Source of the DNA: Chlamydiota bacterium
Lineage (GTDB): Bacteria > Chlamydiota > Chlamydiia > Chlamydiales > Rhabdochlamydiaceae
NCBI GenBank assembly: GCA_013041585.1
Contig: JABEVM010000018.1
Coordinates: 1 to 13,993, forward strand
Direction: 5' to 3'
DNA length: 13,993 nt
Every line of letters starts with the position of its first letter. Within the stretch, counting starts at the first letter, position 1. This document shows positions 1 to 6,062 of this stretch, piece after piece. The notes beneath the pieces are model-generated. The model saw nothing but the letters and a program-made list of their open reading frames with translations. It did no database searches and had not been told where the DNA came from. Position numbers and translations under genes: made by a program.

Positions 1-2
1 AT

Positions 3-50
3 AATATAGTAAATTTTATAGTTAAAATCAAGTAAAAATTTTACTATATT
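3..50. repeat. AT-rich inverted repeat
   Basis: An 11-base arm AATATAGTAAA (3-13) is repeated exactly in inverted orientation at 40-50. A further TTTT/AAAA pairing (14-17 with 35-38) sits inside it, offset by one bulged base. It could be the tail of a terminator for a gene left of the window or a cruciform-prone spacer. There is no G/C-rich stem, so a strong intrinsic terminator is unlikely. Confidence 0.4.
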
Positions 51-105
51 TGTTGCTAATTTAAACTATTTATAATTAATGTATTATAAATGATAAAATG
101 AACTG

Positions 106-190
106 TTTATTTACCCCATTTCAAGGGGGATAGGTAAAAAAATCTTTAAGAATATGGGGTATTTGCTACTATGGGGCTTTTTTATGGGAG
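106..190 (+). promoter_or_regulatory. SOD 5' leader with competing pairings
   Basis: ACCCCAT (113-119) is exactly complementary to ATGGGGT (154-160). It is also complementary, apart from the end base, to ATGGGGC (171-177), which is followed directly by six T residues (178-183). The CCCC can instead pair with GGGGG (125-129), and TTTACC (110-115) can pair with GGTAAA (133-138). A third copy, ATGGGAG (184-190), holds the ribosome binding site GGGAG, six bases before the SOD start. Seen directly: the complementary blocks and the T run. Inferred: attenuation or translational control. A promoter should lie in the AT-rich DNA before it (TATAAT at 71-76 is one candidate -10), but no convincing -35 was found. 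Confidence 0.35.
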
Positions 191-196
191 TCCAAT

Positions 197-874
197 ATGG
201 CAAAAACGACTAGAATTTTACTTTTACTGTTATGTGCTTATATTCAATTGTTTGCGTTTGCAGATGTCTCGAAAACTACTGATTCTTATCAGGTTAGGGA
301 TTTTTCCTATTTAAAGGGGATGCCTGGGTTTAGTGACAAGCTACTGGATATCCATTTTACCTTATATGCGGGATATGTGAAAAACTGTAACCTCCTGCAG
401 GGGATGCTCCAAGGCTTAGCGGATGAAGACAAAGCCTCTTCCTATGAGTATAGCGCCTTAAAAAGACGCTTTTCTTGGGAATTCGATGGAATGCGGCTCC
501 ATGAGTACTATTTTGAGAATTTAGGAGGGGACGGAAAAATCGACCCCAATTCTGGCATCTATAAGGCCCTTTCAGGCCGCTTTGGGTCATATGAGAAATG
601 GAAGAAGGAATTCACCTCCTTAGGCATGTCTAGAGGCATTGGCTGGGTGGTTTTATATATCGAAGAGGGGAGCGGTCTTTTGCACAACATTTGGGTGAAT
701 GAGCATAATGTTGGAAACCTAGTGGGGAGCAAGATTGTCTTTGCTATGGATGTGTGGGAGCATGCTTACATGGTAGAATATGAATTAGATCGAAGTAAAT
801 ATATTGGGGCCGTTTTCCAAAACATTGATTGGAAAATGCTTGAAAAACGCTATGAAAAATATGCACAAAAATGA
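197..874 (+). CDS. Exported Fe/Mn superoxide dismutase
   Basis: Converts superoxide to hydrogen peroxide and oxygen. Residues 1-22 form a signal peptide (basic start, leucine-rich core, AFA at the cleavage site before Asp23), so the enzyme probably acts in the periplasm or outside the cell rather than in the cytosol. The four metal ligands are visible: His53, His102, Asp185 and His189, the last two in the family motif DVWEHAY. The residue in the second-sphere Gln position is His170 (in VNEHN), 15 residues before Asp185, as in archaeal SODs such as that of Sulfolobus. Most bacterial SODs have Gln here. About 200 residues after the signal peptide is normal for the family. The start is supported by GGGAG six bases upstream. 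The stop overlaps the start region of the next gene. The metal, Fe or Mn or either, cannot be decided from sequence. Confidence 0.95.
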   Translation: MAKTTRILLLLLCAYIQLFAFADVSKTTDSYQVRDFSYLKGMPGFSDKLLDIHFTLYAGYVKNCNLLQGMLQGLADEDKASSYEYSALKRRFSWEFDGMRLHEYYFENLGGDGKIDPNSGIYKALSGRFGSYEKWKKEFTSLGMSRGIGWVVLYIEEGSGLLHNIWVNEHNVGNLVGSKIVFAMDVWEHAYMVEYELDRSKYIGAVFQNIDWKMLEKRYEKYAQK

Positions 875-1238
875 GGAATTGATAGGGGATGTGATTACTT
901 TGCCCACCTCTGATCAAAGGCTATTGGATGAGTGTGAAGTGCAAAGTTATCGCTCTAGCGGAAGCGGCGGGCAGCATGTCAATACAACGGATAGCGCTGT
1001 TCGTTTAAAGCACCTTCCTACAGGGATTACCGTCACTTGTAGCCAGGAAAGAAGTCAATACCTCAACAAGTTGATTTGCCTCCAAAAGCTGCGCGCAAAA
1101 GTTGCGCGCACGAATGAAAAGCCTCTCCCTAGGATTGCTACAAAAAAGCCTAGAAGAGCGAAGGAAAAAGTCTTAAAAGAGAAAAAGCAGCTTTCTTTGA
1201 AAAAAAAGCTGCGCACTAAATTTCATTCATCGGATTAA
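852..1238 (+). CDS. Small GGQ peptidyl-tRNA hydrolase, release-factor-like
   Basis: A stand-alone catalytic domain of the class I peptide chain release factor family. GGQ (residues 39-41 from this start, within SSGSGGQHVN) is the tripeptide that drives peptidyl-tRNA hydrolysis. It is followed by a release-factor-type segment (LPTGITVTCSQERSQ) and a Lys/Arg-rich tail that may contact ribosomal RNA. There are no stop-codon recognition domains, so it probably rescues stalled ribosomes rather than ending normal translation. The tail recalls ArfB/YaeJ, but the core lacks the ArfB insertion and looks more like RF domain 3 or the mitochondrial MTRFR/C12orf65 type. Start choice is uncertain: 852 and 861 are ATG, 891 is GTG, and none has a good ribosome binding site. 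Overlap with the SOD end suggests translational coupling. It converges on the next gene with a 4-base overlap. Confidence 0.85.
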   Translation: MKNMHKNEELIGDVITLPTSDQRLLDECEVQSYRSSGSGGQHVNTTDSAVRLKHLPTGITVTCSQERSQYLNKLICLQKLRAKVARTNEKPLPRIATKKPRRAKEKVLKEKKQLSLKKKLRTKFHSSD

Positions 1239-1879
1239 ACTTTCCAGTCGGAAAATTTTCTATGTTCTCCTAAGGTAAACGCGTTATCTTCGCTGGAGGG
1301 GTCGCAAAAAAGCTCGATCACGTCACAGTTTTTTAATCTTGGGGCTTCTGGAAAGAGGTTCTTTAAAAAGAGGTCAAGCGCATGGGCGTGCGTGACTGTG
1401 GCGATTTTTTCACCTGGGTGGGTTTCTGCAATCTCCAGCGCGAAGGCTTCCATTCTCTCTATCGCTTGGTTGTTGCTCTCTCCTCCAGGAAATTGAGGTC
1501 TATCATTTGGATCCGAGTACGTATCTACTATTAATCTATTATAGTCTTCTGAAATTCTAGCTGCCTCTTCATAGGAAGTGTCTTCTTGTAGACCGCTTAC
1601 GACTTCGATGAGCCTTTGATCTTCTTTCAAATCGACCTTACCAAATAGTGTAGTAGAGATTTCTGTAGCTGTTTGGATGGTCCTTAGTTTTGGAGAAGTA
1701 TACATCATACTTGTATCCGGGTATTTTCTTGCAAAATGATAGGCGAGGGTTGCGGCTTGCAACATGCCTATATCGCTTAACGGTTCGTTCGTTTTTTCTC
1801 CTCTTCTCATTTTGGTTGCATTATTGGGAGTCTCGGCATGACGGATGTACAAAATGGTAGTAGTAGACTGTACGGACAT
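1235..1879 (-). CDS. Histidine phosphatase family protein (PGM-like)
   Basis: A 214-residue member of the histidine phosphatase (phosphoglycerate mutase-like) superfamily. The phosphate-pocket motif IRHAET has the catalytic His14 beside Arg13. Arg66 lies in TSPKLRTIQTA, and the second catalytic His is His164 in THAHA. Members remove phosphate from sugars, nucleotides or cofactor intermediates, and the sequence does not reveal the substrate. No signal peptide, so cytosolic. The start is well supported by AAGGAG upstream on the minus strand (rc of 1885-1893). The gene ends tail to tail with the GGQ gene. A second, only distantly similar family member lies at 6063-6668. Confidence 0.85.
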   Translation of the reverse strand: MSVQSTTTILYIRHAETPNNATKMRRGEKTNEPLSDIGMLQAATLAYHFARKYPDTSMMYTSPKLRTIQTATEISTTLFGKVDLKEDQRLIEVVSGLQEDTSYEEAARISEDYNRLIVDTYSDPNDRPQFPGGESNNQAIERMEAFALEIAETHPGEKIATVTHAHALDLFLKNLFPEAPRLKNCDVIELFCDPSSEDNAFTLGEHRKFSDWKV

Positions 1880-2007
1880 GATCTTCTCCTTTTTATAAAG
1901 ATTTTGATAAGATTAGGGGAGTGTGAATTTTTTCGATAGGTGAAAGTAAGATACATGAGAGAGAAATCAATGTTTAAGAGGGTACACTGAAGAAGCGTAA
2001 AGCCGCT

Positions 2008-2718
2008 TTAGGCTGTTTCCAAAGTTATGGAAGGACGAGATAATTTTCTAAACAACCTCACTAGCACATACAGTAAGGGTGTAGCCAAAAAGGCTACAGC
2101 CATTTTGACACTGTAGGTGGTTAGGATAAGGTAGAAGCTCTTAGAAAGGTCCATGTGTAATCCAAAAAAGAGAACAAGAAGAGATACGATTGTCGTATCA
2201 ACGGCTTGTGAAACGCCGATAGCTACACCGCTGCGAAGCCAAAGAGCTTTGCCGTTTGTTTTCACTCTAAGCTTAGAAAAGACAAACACATCTGTGAGCT
2301 GCGCGCAAAGGTACGCAAATAGAGAGGAGCCAAGCATAATCCCACTTGCATGAAAGGTGACTTTGAGAGCTTGTTGAGATTCTTCAGTGGATAAGTGACT
2401 TACCTCGGGAGAAAGAATCCAAAACGGATGAGGCGGGAGTGAAATGATGAGGTGTACAAACAAAAAGGCGAAAAGAGTAACGAAAAAGCCTAAGTACACC
2501 ACAAAACGGGCATGGCTTTTTCCGTAAATTTCAGTAATGAGGGCGTTGAAAACAAAAGTGATCGGGTAAATGATCACGCTTGCAGGCAAGGGTAAGGAGA
2601 AGAAACTAAAAATTTTAGTTCCAAGAAAGTTCGTTATAATGAGAACTACGCAAAAAATAGATGCGAGTACTACAAAGCTCTTTTCTTTTACCGAGAATTC
2701 TTGAGAAGGAGATTGCAC
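2008..2718 (-). CDS. yhhQ: YhhQ/VUT-family queuosine precursor transporter
   Basis: An inner-membrane protein of 236 residues with about six hydrophobic segments. It carries the signature of the DUF165/VUT family: YPITF (51-55) and TEIYG (62-66) at the end of an early helix. Family members import the queuosine precursors preQ0 and preQ1, and from established work the chlamydial type takes up queuine, feeding tRNA wobble-base modification by Tgt. No queuosine pathway gene lies in this window. The start is GTG, which directly abuts the TAA of the upstream membrane-protein gene, so translation is probably coupled and the two form an operon. No strong ribosome binding site is visible. A small hairpin (arms 1998-2002 and 2006-2010) overlaps its stop codon without a T run. 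Confidence 0.9.
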   Translation of the reverse strand: MQSPSQEFSVKEKSFVVLASIFCVVLIITNFLGTKIFSFFSLPLPASVIIYPITFVFNALITEIYGKSHARFVVYLGFFVTLFAFLFVHLIISLPPHPFWILSPEVSHLSTEESQQALKVTFHASGIMLGSSLFAYLCAQLTDVFVFSKLRVKTNGKALWLRSGVAIGVSQAVDTTIVSLLVLFFGLHMDLSKSFYLILTTYSVKMAVAFLATPLLYVLVRLFRKLSRPSITLETA

Positions 2719-3060
2719 TTAGGTCTTCTCTAAACTTTTTCTCGACAATTTGCGAATTTGAAGGGTAATGAATCCGACAAAAGCTAAGCTGAGAATGCAC
2801 ATAATACCAGATGGCATAAATTGCTGGGTTTTAACGAGCCTATAGGTAAAAAATGCGTCTAAAATACCCGCGTAGAAAATTGCGCTGTATAGGCCGATCA
2901 TTTTGCCTTTCCAGGTAGCAATCATAGTACTTAATAGAAATAGACCAGAGACACTCCCTAAAACTAAGGAAATGGTACTTCCAGCCTTAATATAGCCCAT
3001 CGTCCCACCCGCTATGATGGTTATGGCATAAAAAAAAGTAATCCAAGCAGAAAGTTTCAA
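2719..3060 (-). CDS. TMEM14/FAX-family small membrane protein
   Basis: A 113-residue protein made almost entirely of four hydrophobic helices with glycine-rich packing (AGGTMGY, GSVSGLF, then AIFYAGILDAFF), ending in a basic tail. Size and pattern fit the Tmemb_14 (UPF0136/TMEM14) family. In plants this family includes the FAX fatty-acid exporters of the chloroplast envelope, and in animals it includes mitochondrial inner-membrane proteins. The bacterial function is not established, and lipid export is only an analogy. The start is TTG, chosen because a strong AAGGGGG ribosome binding site lies about eight bases upstream and because the next ATG would cut into the first helix. It is first in a two-gene unit with yhhQ, separated by zero bases, behind a good -10 box at 3092-3097. 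Confidence 0.75.
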   Translation of the reverse strand: MKLSAWITFFYAITIIAGGTMGYIKAGSTISLVLGSVSGLFLLSTMIATWKGKMIGLYSAIFYAGILDAFFTYRLVKTQQFMPSGIMCILSLAFVGFITLQIRKLSRKSLEKT

Positions 3061-3085
3061 GGTAAGCCCCCTTTTTAATCGCTAA

Positions 3086-3121
3086 TTTTGTATTATATAA
3101 CGAAGAAGATCGTTTTGGAAA
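3086..3121 (-). promoter_or_regulatory. Promoter for the TMEM14-yhhQ pair
   Basis: Reading on the minus strand there is a perfect TATAAT (plus-strand 3092-3097) with a weak -35, TTCCAA, 18 bases upstream. Transcription would start near 3085, giving a leader of about 25 bases that contains the AAGGGGG ribosome binding site. The region is divergent from the sua5 start at 3152, whose own promoter was not identified with confidence. Confidence 0.5.
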
Positions 3122-3151
3122 TAGTAAAAAGTAAAAGGTAAAATTTTTTTT

Positions 3152-4117
3152 ATGAATACGGAGCTTTTAGCCCCTAAAGATCTAGAGAAAGCGGCCCATT
3201 TTCTCCGCATGGGAGAAATCGTTGCTTTCCCAACAGAAACTGTGTATGGCCTAGGCGCCCGTATTTTTGATCCAGAGGCGATTCAAAAAATTTTTTCTGT
3301 GAAAGGAAGGCCGAGCGATAATCCTTTGATCGCACATATCTCTTCTTTGGAACAGATTTCTATGATCGCGATAGAGCTAAGTGAGGATTTTATTCGTTTA
3401 GCCGAGGTTTTTTTTCCAGGCCCTTTGACTATCGTTTGCAAGCGCCATCCAAGCGTTCCGGATATAGCAACAGCGGGGCTGGACACGCTAGGCGTTCGTA
3501 TGCCAAACCATCCCCTTGCTAGAGATTTGATCTCCTTAGTTGGTGAGCCCTTAGTTGCTCCTTCGGCGAATGTATCAGGTAGACCAAGTTCGACTTGCTT
3601 TTCGCATGTTTTAGAAGATTTTGAGGGGAAAATTGCAGCTGTTATAGAAGCAGAAGGATGCTTGTGTGGAATCGAATCAACCATTGTTCAACTGCAAGGT
3701 GATAGGGTGGTGGTTCTAAGACCCGGCGCTATTTCGGCAGAGCAAATTGAGCAAGTCGTGAAAAAGCCCGTCGAAACATACACTTTTTCCAGAGAATCGG
3801 AAAAAAAGGTACTTTGCCCTGGGGTCAAGTATCGCCATTATTCTCCAAAAGGCGAGCTGCAGCTTTTTACCTCCTGGGATGCACTCCTGCGTGAAGCGAT
3901 CTCTTTTAAGAACTACAAAGTGATGGTTGTAGGTCCAACCGAGATAAAAAAAGAGGTGGATTTTACAACATTTGCTACTCTGTCTCGTCATAGCCTCTAT
4001 CATACTCTTCGCAGGTGTGATTCGGAAGGGTATGAGAAAATTTTAGTCTATTGCAGCCCTGAGATTCTTCAGGATTTAGCCTTGATGAATCGTCTTTCTA
4101 AAGCTGCCTCATTGTAA
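3152..4117 (+). CDS. sua5: Threonylcarbamoyl-AMP synthase, Sua5 type
   Basis: Makes threonylcarbamoyl-AMP from threonine, bicarbonate and ATP, the first step of the universal t6A modification at position 37 of ANN-decoding tRNAs. The YrdC/TsaC domain covers about residues 1-200: FPTETVYGLG (26-35), KGRPSDNP (51-58) with the Lys/Arg/Ser ligands of the ATP and threonine site, and SAN (138-140). The linker motif PGVKYRHYSP (223-232) and a C-terminal Sua5 domain (about 235-321) show this is the long Sua5 form, not the short TsaC form. Cytosolic. ATG at 3152 follows a T-rich stretch with only a weak AAAGG-like site. Bicarbonate is a substrate and a carbonic anhydrase gene follows, but that enzyme is exported, so a direct link is doubtful. 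Confidence 0.95.
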   Translation: MNTELLAPKDLEKAAHFLRMGEIVAFPTETVYGLGARIFDPEAIQKIFSVKGRPSDNPLIAHISSLEQISMIAIELSEDFIRLAEVFFPGPLTIVCKRHPSVPDIATAGLDTLGVRMPNHPLARDLISLVGEPLVAPSANVSGRPSSTCFSHVLEDFEGKIAAVIEAEGCLCGIESTIVQLQGDRVVVLRPGAISAEQIEQVVKKPVETYTFSRESEKKVLCPGVKYRHYSPKGELQLFTSWDALLREAISFKNYKVMVVGPTEIKKEVDFTTFATLSRHSLYHTLRRCDSEGYEKILVYCSPEILQDLALMNRLSKAASL

Positions 4118-4138
4118 ATATCAAAATATTCTGATAGA

Positions 4139-4167
4139 TCTGAAAGAAAACATATTTCAGAGGGTTT
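4139..4167 (+). promoter_or_regulatory. Hairpin over the carbonic anhydrase RBS
   Basis: TCTGAAA (4139-4145) and TTTCAGA (4155-4161) form a perfect 7-base inverted repeat with a 9-base loop. The right arm overlaps the first bases of the ribosome binding site AGAGGG (4159-4164), which sits just before the ATG at 4168. The pairing is seen in sequence. Any effect on translation is inferred. Confidence 0.35.
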
Positions 4168-4809
4168 ATGAGAATTTTCACAGTTGTTACTTGTTGTTTA
4201 GGTCTACTTTCCACTATCTCTATTCACGGAGAGGAAAGTTGCTGTGATTACGCTCTTCGAATGCTGATGGAAGGAAACGAAAGATATGTGAAAGATGAGC
4301 GCATACACCCCAACCAAAGTGGGGCTCATAGAGAAACCCTGATGGAAAAACAAGAGCCTTTTGCCGTTATTTTAAGTTGCTCTGATTCAAGGATTGCTCC
4401 GGAGTTAATCTTTGATCGAGGCCTTGGAGATACCTTTGTCGTACGTGTTGCTGGTAACGTGGCCGGACAGATGGGCTTAGAAAGCATTCAATATGCAGTA
4501 GATCAGCTCAAAGCTTGTCTGGTTATGGTATTAGGGCATGAGAACTGCGGAGCTGTTAAAGGCGTAGTTGCAGGCGGCGACGCAATTCGAGATATGCCGT
4601 CCATTGCCAGGATGATCGAGCCTGCCATTTCGCAAGCGAAAGAAATGGAAGGGGATTTTCTTCCCCATGTAATCGAGCTAAACGTACAAAGGGTGAGAAA
4701 ACAGCTTGAGAATGATCCCTTTTTAAAAAAGTTTGTTCAAGAGGGAAAGCTCAAGATTGTCGGTGGATACTATCACCTAGGCTCTGGTAAGGTAACTCTT
4801 GTACCTTAG
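4168..4809 (+). CDS. Exported beta-carbonic anhydrase
   Basis: Interconverts CO2 and bicarbonate. All zinc-site residues of the beta class are present: Cys71 with the Asp73-Arg75 dyad in CSDSR, and His124 and Cys127 in GHENCG. The domain runs to the C-terminus with the usual GGYYHLGSGKV ending (199-209). Residues 1-21 form a signal peptide (MRIF, hydrophobic core, SIHG before Glu22), so the enzyme probably acts outside the cytoplasm. That is less common than the cytosolic form for beta-class enzymes but known in bacteria. AGAGGG precedes the ATG and is partly covered by a small hairpin. It lies 50 bases after sua5 in the same direction and might be co-transcribed. Confidence 0.93.
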   Translation: MRIFTVVTCCLGLLSTISIHGEESCCDYALRMLMEGNERYVKDERIHPNQSGAHRETLMEKQEPFAVILSCSDSRIAPELIFDRGLGDTFVVRVAGNVAGQMGLESIQYAVDQLKACLVMVLGHENCGAVKGVVAGGDAIRDMPSIARMIEPAISQAKEMEGDFLPHVIELNVQRVRKQLENDPFLKKFVQEGKLKIVGGYYHLGSGKVTLVP

Positions 4810-4886
4810 AGAGGTAGTCAAATTTAAAGCCTCTTCGTATCATTAGTCTCTAGCAAACTTTTTCATAAGTATATTCTTCATTATTT

Positions 4887-4914
4887 TGATTTTTTTTCTA
4901 GCTGGGAAAAATCA
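4887..4914. repeat. Inverted repeat in intergenic spacer
   Basis: TGATTTTT (4887-4894) and AAAAATCA (4907-4914) are perfect inverted arms around a 12-base centre, in the 196-base gap between the carbonic anhydrase and the Inc-like gene. The stem has no G/C core and neither side reads as a classical terminator. It could be a weak factor-independent terminator or an operator. Nothing else in the gap looks coding. Confidence 0.3.
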
Positions 4915-5005
4915 TTGAGAATACACTCATTTCAGTCTTTCATCCAAAATCTTTGAGTATCTCTCTAATAAAAATAGAAAAGCACTTTTTCGAAGGAGAA
5001 ATTTT

Positions 5006-5392
5006 ATGGCATCGGCAACTGAGACTACAAGTTTAGTTCCAAACGCAGGTGTAGGTGCTGGATTACCGAATCAACAAAATGGCTCTTTAAATGATTGGTC
5101 GGTAACCCCCCTACACACACCTCGAACTCTTGAATTAACCGCAGATGACTTGATCAGATATCAGACTCCAGTGACTAGAGTTTCTTCTGTAGTTTGTTGT
5201 GCTTCTGTAGTTTGTTTGATTGTAGGTACAGCACTTTTGGCTACGTGTAATAACTCTGAAGATTGTACCGATTCGAAAAAATTAAGTGCTGAAATATTAA
5301 CCGTTGTTGGAGCAAGCGTTGGAACCATAACGGCTTTCGTTACATATTCTCTTATAAATCGTCAAAAATGGGGAAGCTACTTTTGCTGTTGA
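5006..5392 (+). CDS. Two-TM Inc-like hypothetical protein
   Basis: Not recognised as a named family. The 128-residue product has a polar, Thr/Ser/Asn-rich N-terminus with no signal peptide (1-57), then two hydrophobic helices at about 58-81 and 94-117 separated by a short polar loop (NNSEDCTDSKKL), and a short Cys-ending tail. A paired hydrophobic domain with a short loop after a polar N-terminus is the hallmark of chlamydial inclusion membrane (Inc) proteins, which are type III secreted into the host vacuole membrane. AAGGAGA precedes the start at good spacing. The reading frame probably ends early: coding-like segments in shifted frames continue to 5697, so this may be the front part of a gene of about 230 codons broken by indels. 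The Inc assignment is inference. Confidence 0.65.
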   Translation: MASATETTSLVPNAGVGAGLPNQQNGSLNDWSVTPLHTPRTLELTADDLIRYQTPVTRVSSVVCCASVVCLIVGTALLATCNNSEDCTDSKKLSAEILTVVGASVGTITAFVTYSLINRQKWGSYFCC

Positions 5393-5697
5393 AGCCAGCA
5401 AGAAGGTGATTAGAAAAGGTATGAAAGCTCATTTAGTCATTTTCATAAACTTTGGAACTCTGTAGACAGCGCCGTTGTGTATATTCAGAAATTAACTAGA
5501 GACTTTGAATCCAAAGATCCTAAAGAAGTCTACAATCAACTAAAGAGTTAAAAAAGGCATTTGATCATTGCTTTTTGAAAGATCTGAGAGAGAATTTAAA
5601 AAGGGACGTGTCTAAAATACAATCTCAAGTTTTAGCAACTTCTAAAAGGTTAGTCGATGTTGGTCAATTTAAGACCAATGATACCGATGATGATTAA
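5393..5697 (+). pseudogene. Frameshifted C-terminal remainder of the Inc-like gene
   Basis: Three open segments in different frames join into one plausible hydrophilic, coiled-coil-like tail for the gene at 5006. Frame A (5358-5420) includes NGEATFAVEASKKVIRKG and takes over near the A5/G4 run at 5364-5373. Frame B (5414-5551, 45 codons) includes YESSFSHFHKLWNSVDSA and DFESKDPKEVYNQLK. Frame C (5524-5697, 57 codons) includes ELKKAFDHCFLKDLRENL and KRDVSKIQSQVLATSKRL, ending DDD-stop. The joins fall at short A or G runs. The last 48 bases overlap the 3' end of the opposing SMR gene, so openness there may be a shadow of that gene. Either a decaying pseudogene or base-calling indels in an intact gene. 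Confidence 0.5.
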
Positions 5698-5976
5698 GAA
5701 GATAGAAAGAAGTCTGACAATGTGGTAGGAATCTCCAAAAAAGATGATTCCGGTCAGAACAGTTCCTGCAGCTCCAATTCCAGCCCAAACAGCGTATGCT
5801 GTACCGACTGAAATCACTTTCATTGACTGCGACACACAGAAAAAACTCAGGAAAATGAAGAAGACTGTAACTAGGCTCGGGAAAAATTTTGTAAATCCCT
5901 GACTATATTTAAGAGCTACAGTAAAGCAAATTTCAAAGAATCCTGCTAATAAAAGAAAAATCCAAGCAATCGACAT
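5650..5976 (-). CDS. sugE: SMR transporter, Gdx/SugE guanidinium exporter type
   Basis: A 108-residue, four-helix member of the small multidrug resistance family, which works as a dual-topology dimer in the inner membrane exchanging substrate for protons. The essential membrane Glu is Glu15 (AGFFEICF). Ser44, Tyr61 and Trp64 in GTAYAVWAGIG also fit. The helix-1 text (ALKYSQGF), TGIIFFG and the ending GIIGLKL resemble SugE/Gdx, the guanidinium exporters, more than EmrE. The residue three after the key Glu is Phe18 where SugE/Gdx usually has Trp, which could alter specificity. No guanidine riboswitch was seen in the 86-base gap upstream. The start ATG has AGGAAA about 8 bases upstream. Its 3' end overlaps the frameshifted remnant on the other strand. 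Confidence 0.88.
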   Translation of the reverse strand: MSIAWIFLLLAGFFEICFTVALKYSQGFTKFFPSLVTVFFIFLSFFCVSQSMKVISVGTAYAVWAGIGAAGTVLTGIIFFGDSYHIVRLLSIFLIIIGIIGLKLTNID

Positions 5977-6062
5977 GGATGCGGTTTCCTAATCTATTTG
6001 ACATAATTTAAAATTACATTATTTTCTTTAAAAAAACAATCGGTTTGTTTTCCTAAACTATT

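Noticed and set aside
357..590. Minus-strand open frame inside the SOD gene
   Set aside because: It is antisense to a clear, motif-complete SOD, has no ribosome binding site, and its product has no recognisable pattern.
1996..2012. Intrinsic terminator at the end of yhhQ
   Set aside because: The stem is only five base pairs, overlaps the stop codon and is not followed by a T run on the minus strand.
5977..6062. Guanidine riboswitch before the Gdx-type gene
   Set aside because: The 86-base spacer is A/T-rich and I saw none of the conserved guanidine-riboswitch sequence blocks or a matching stem-loop.
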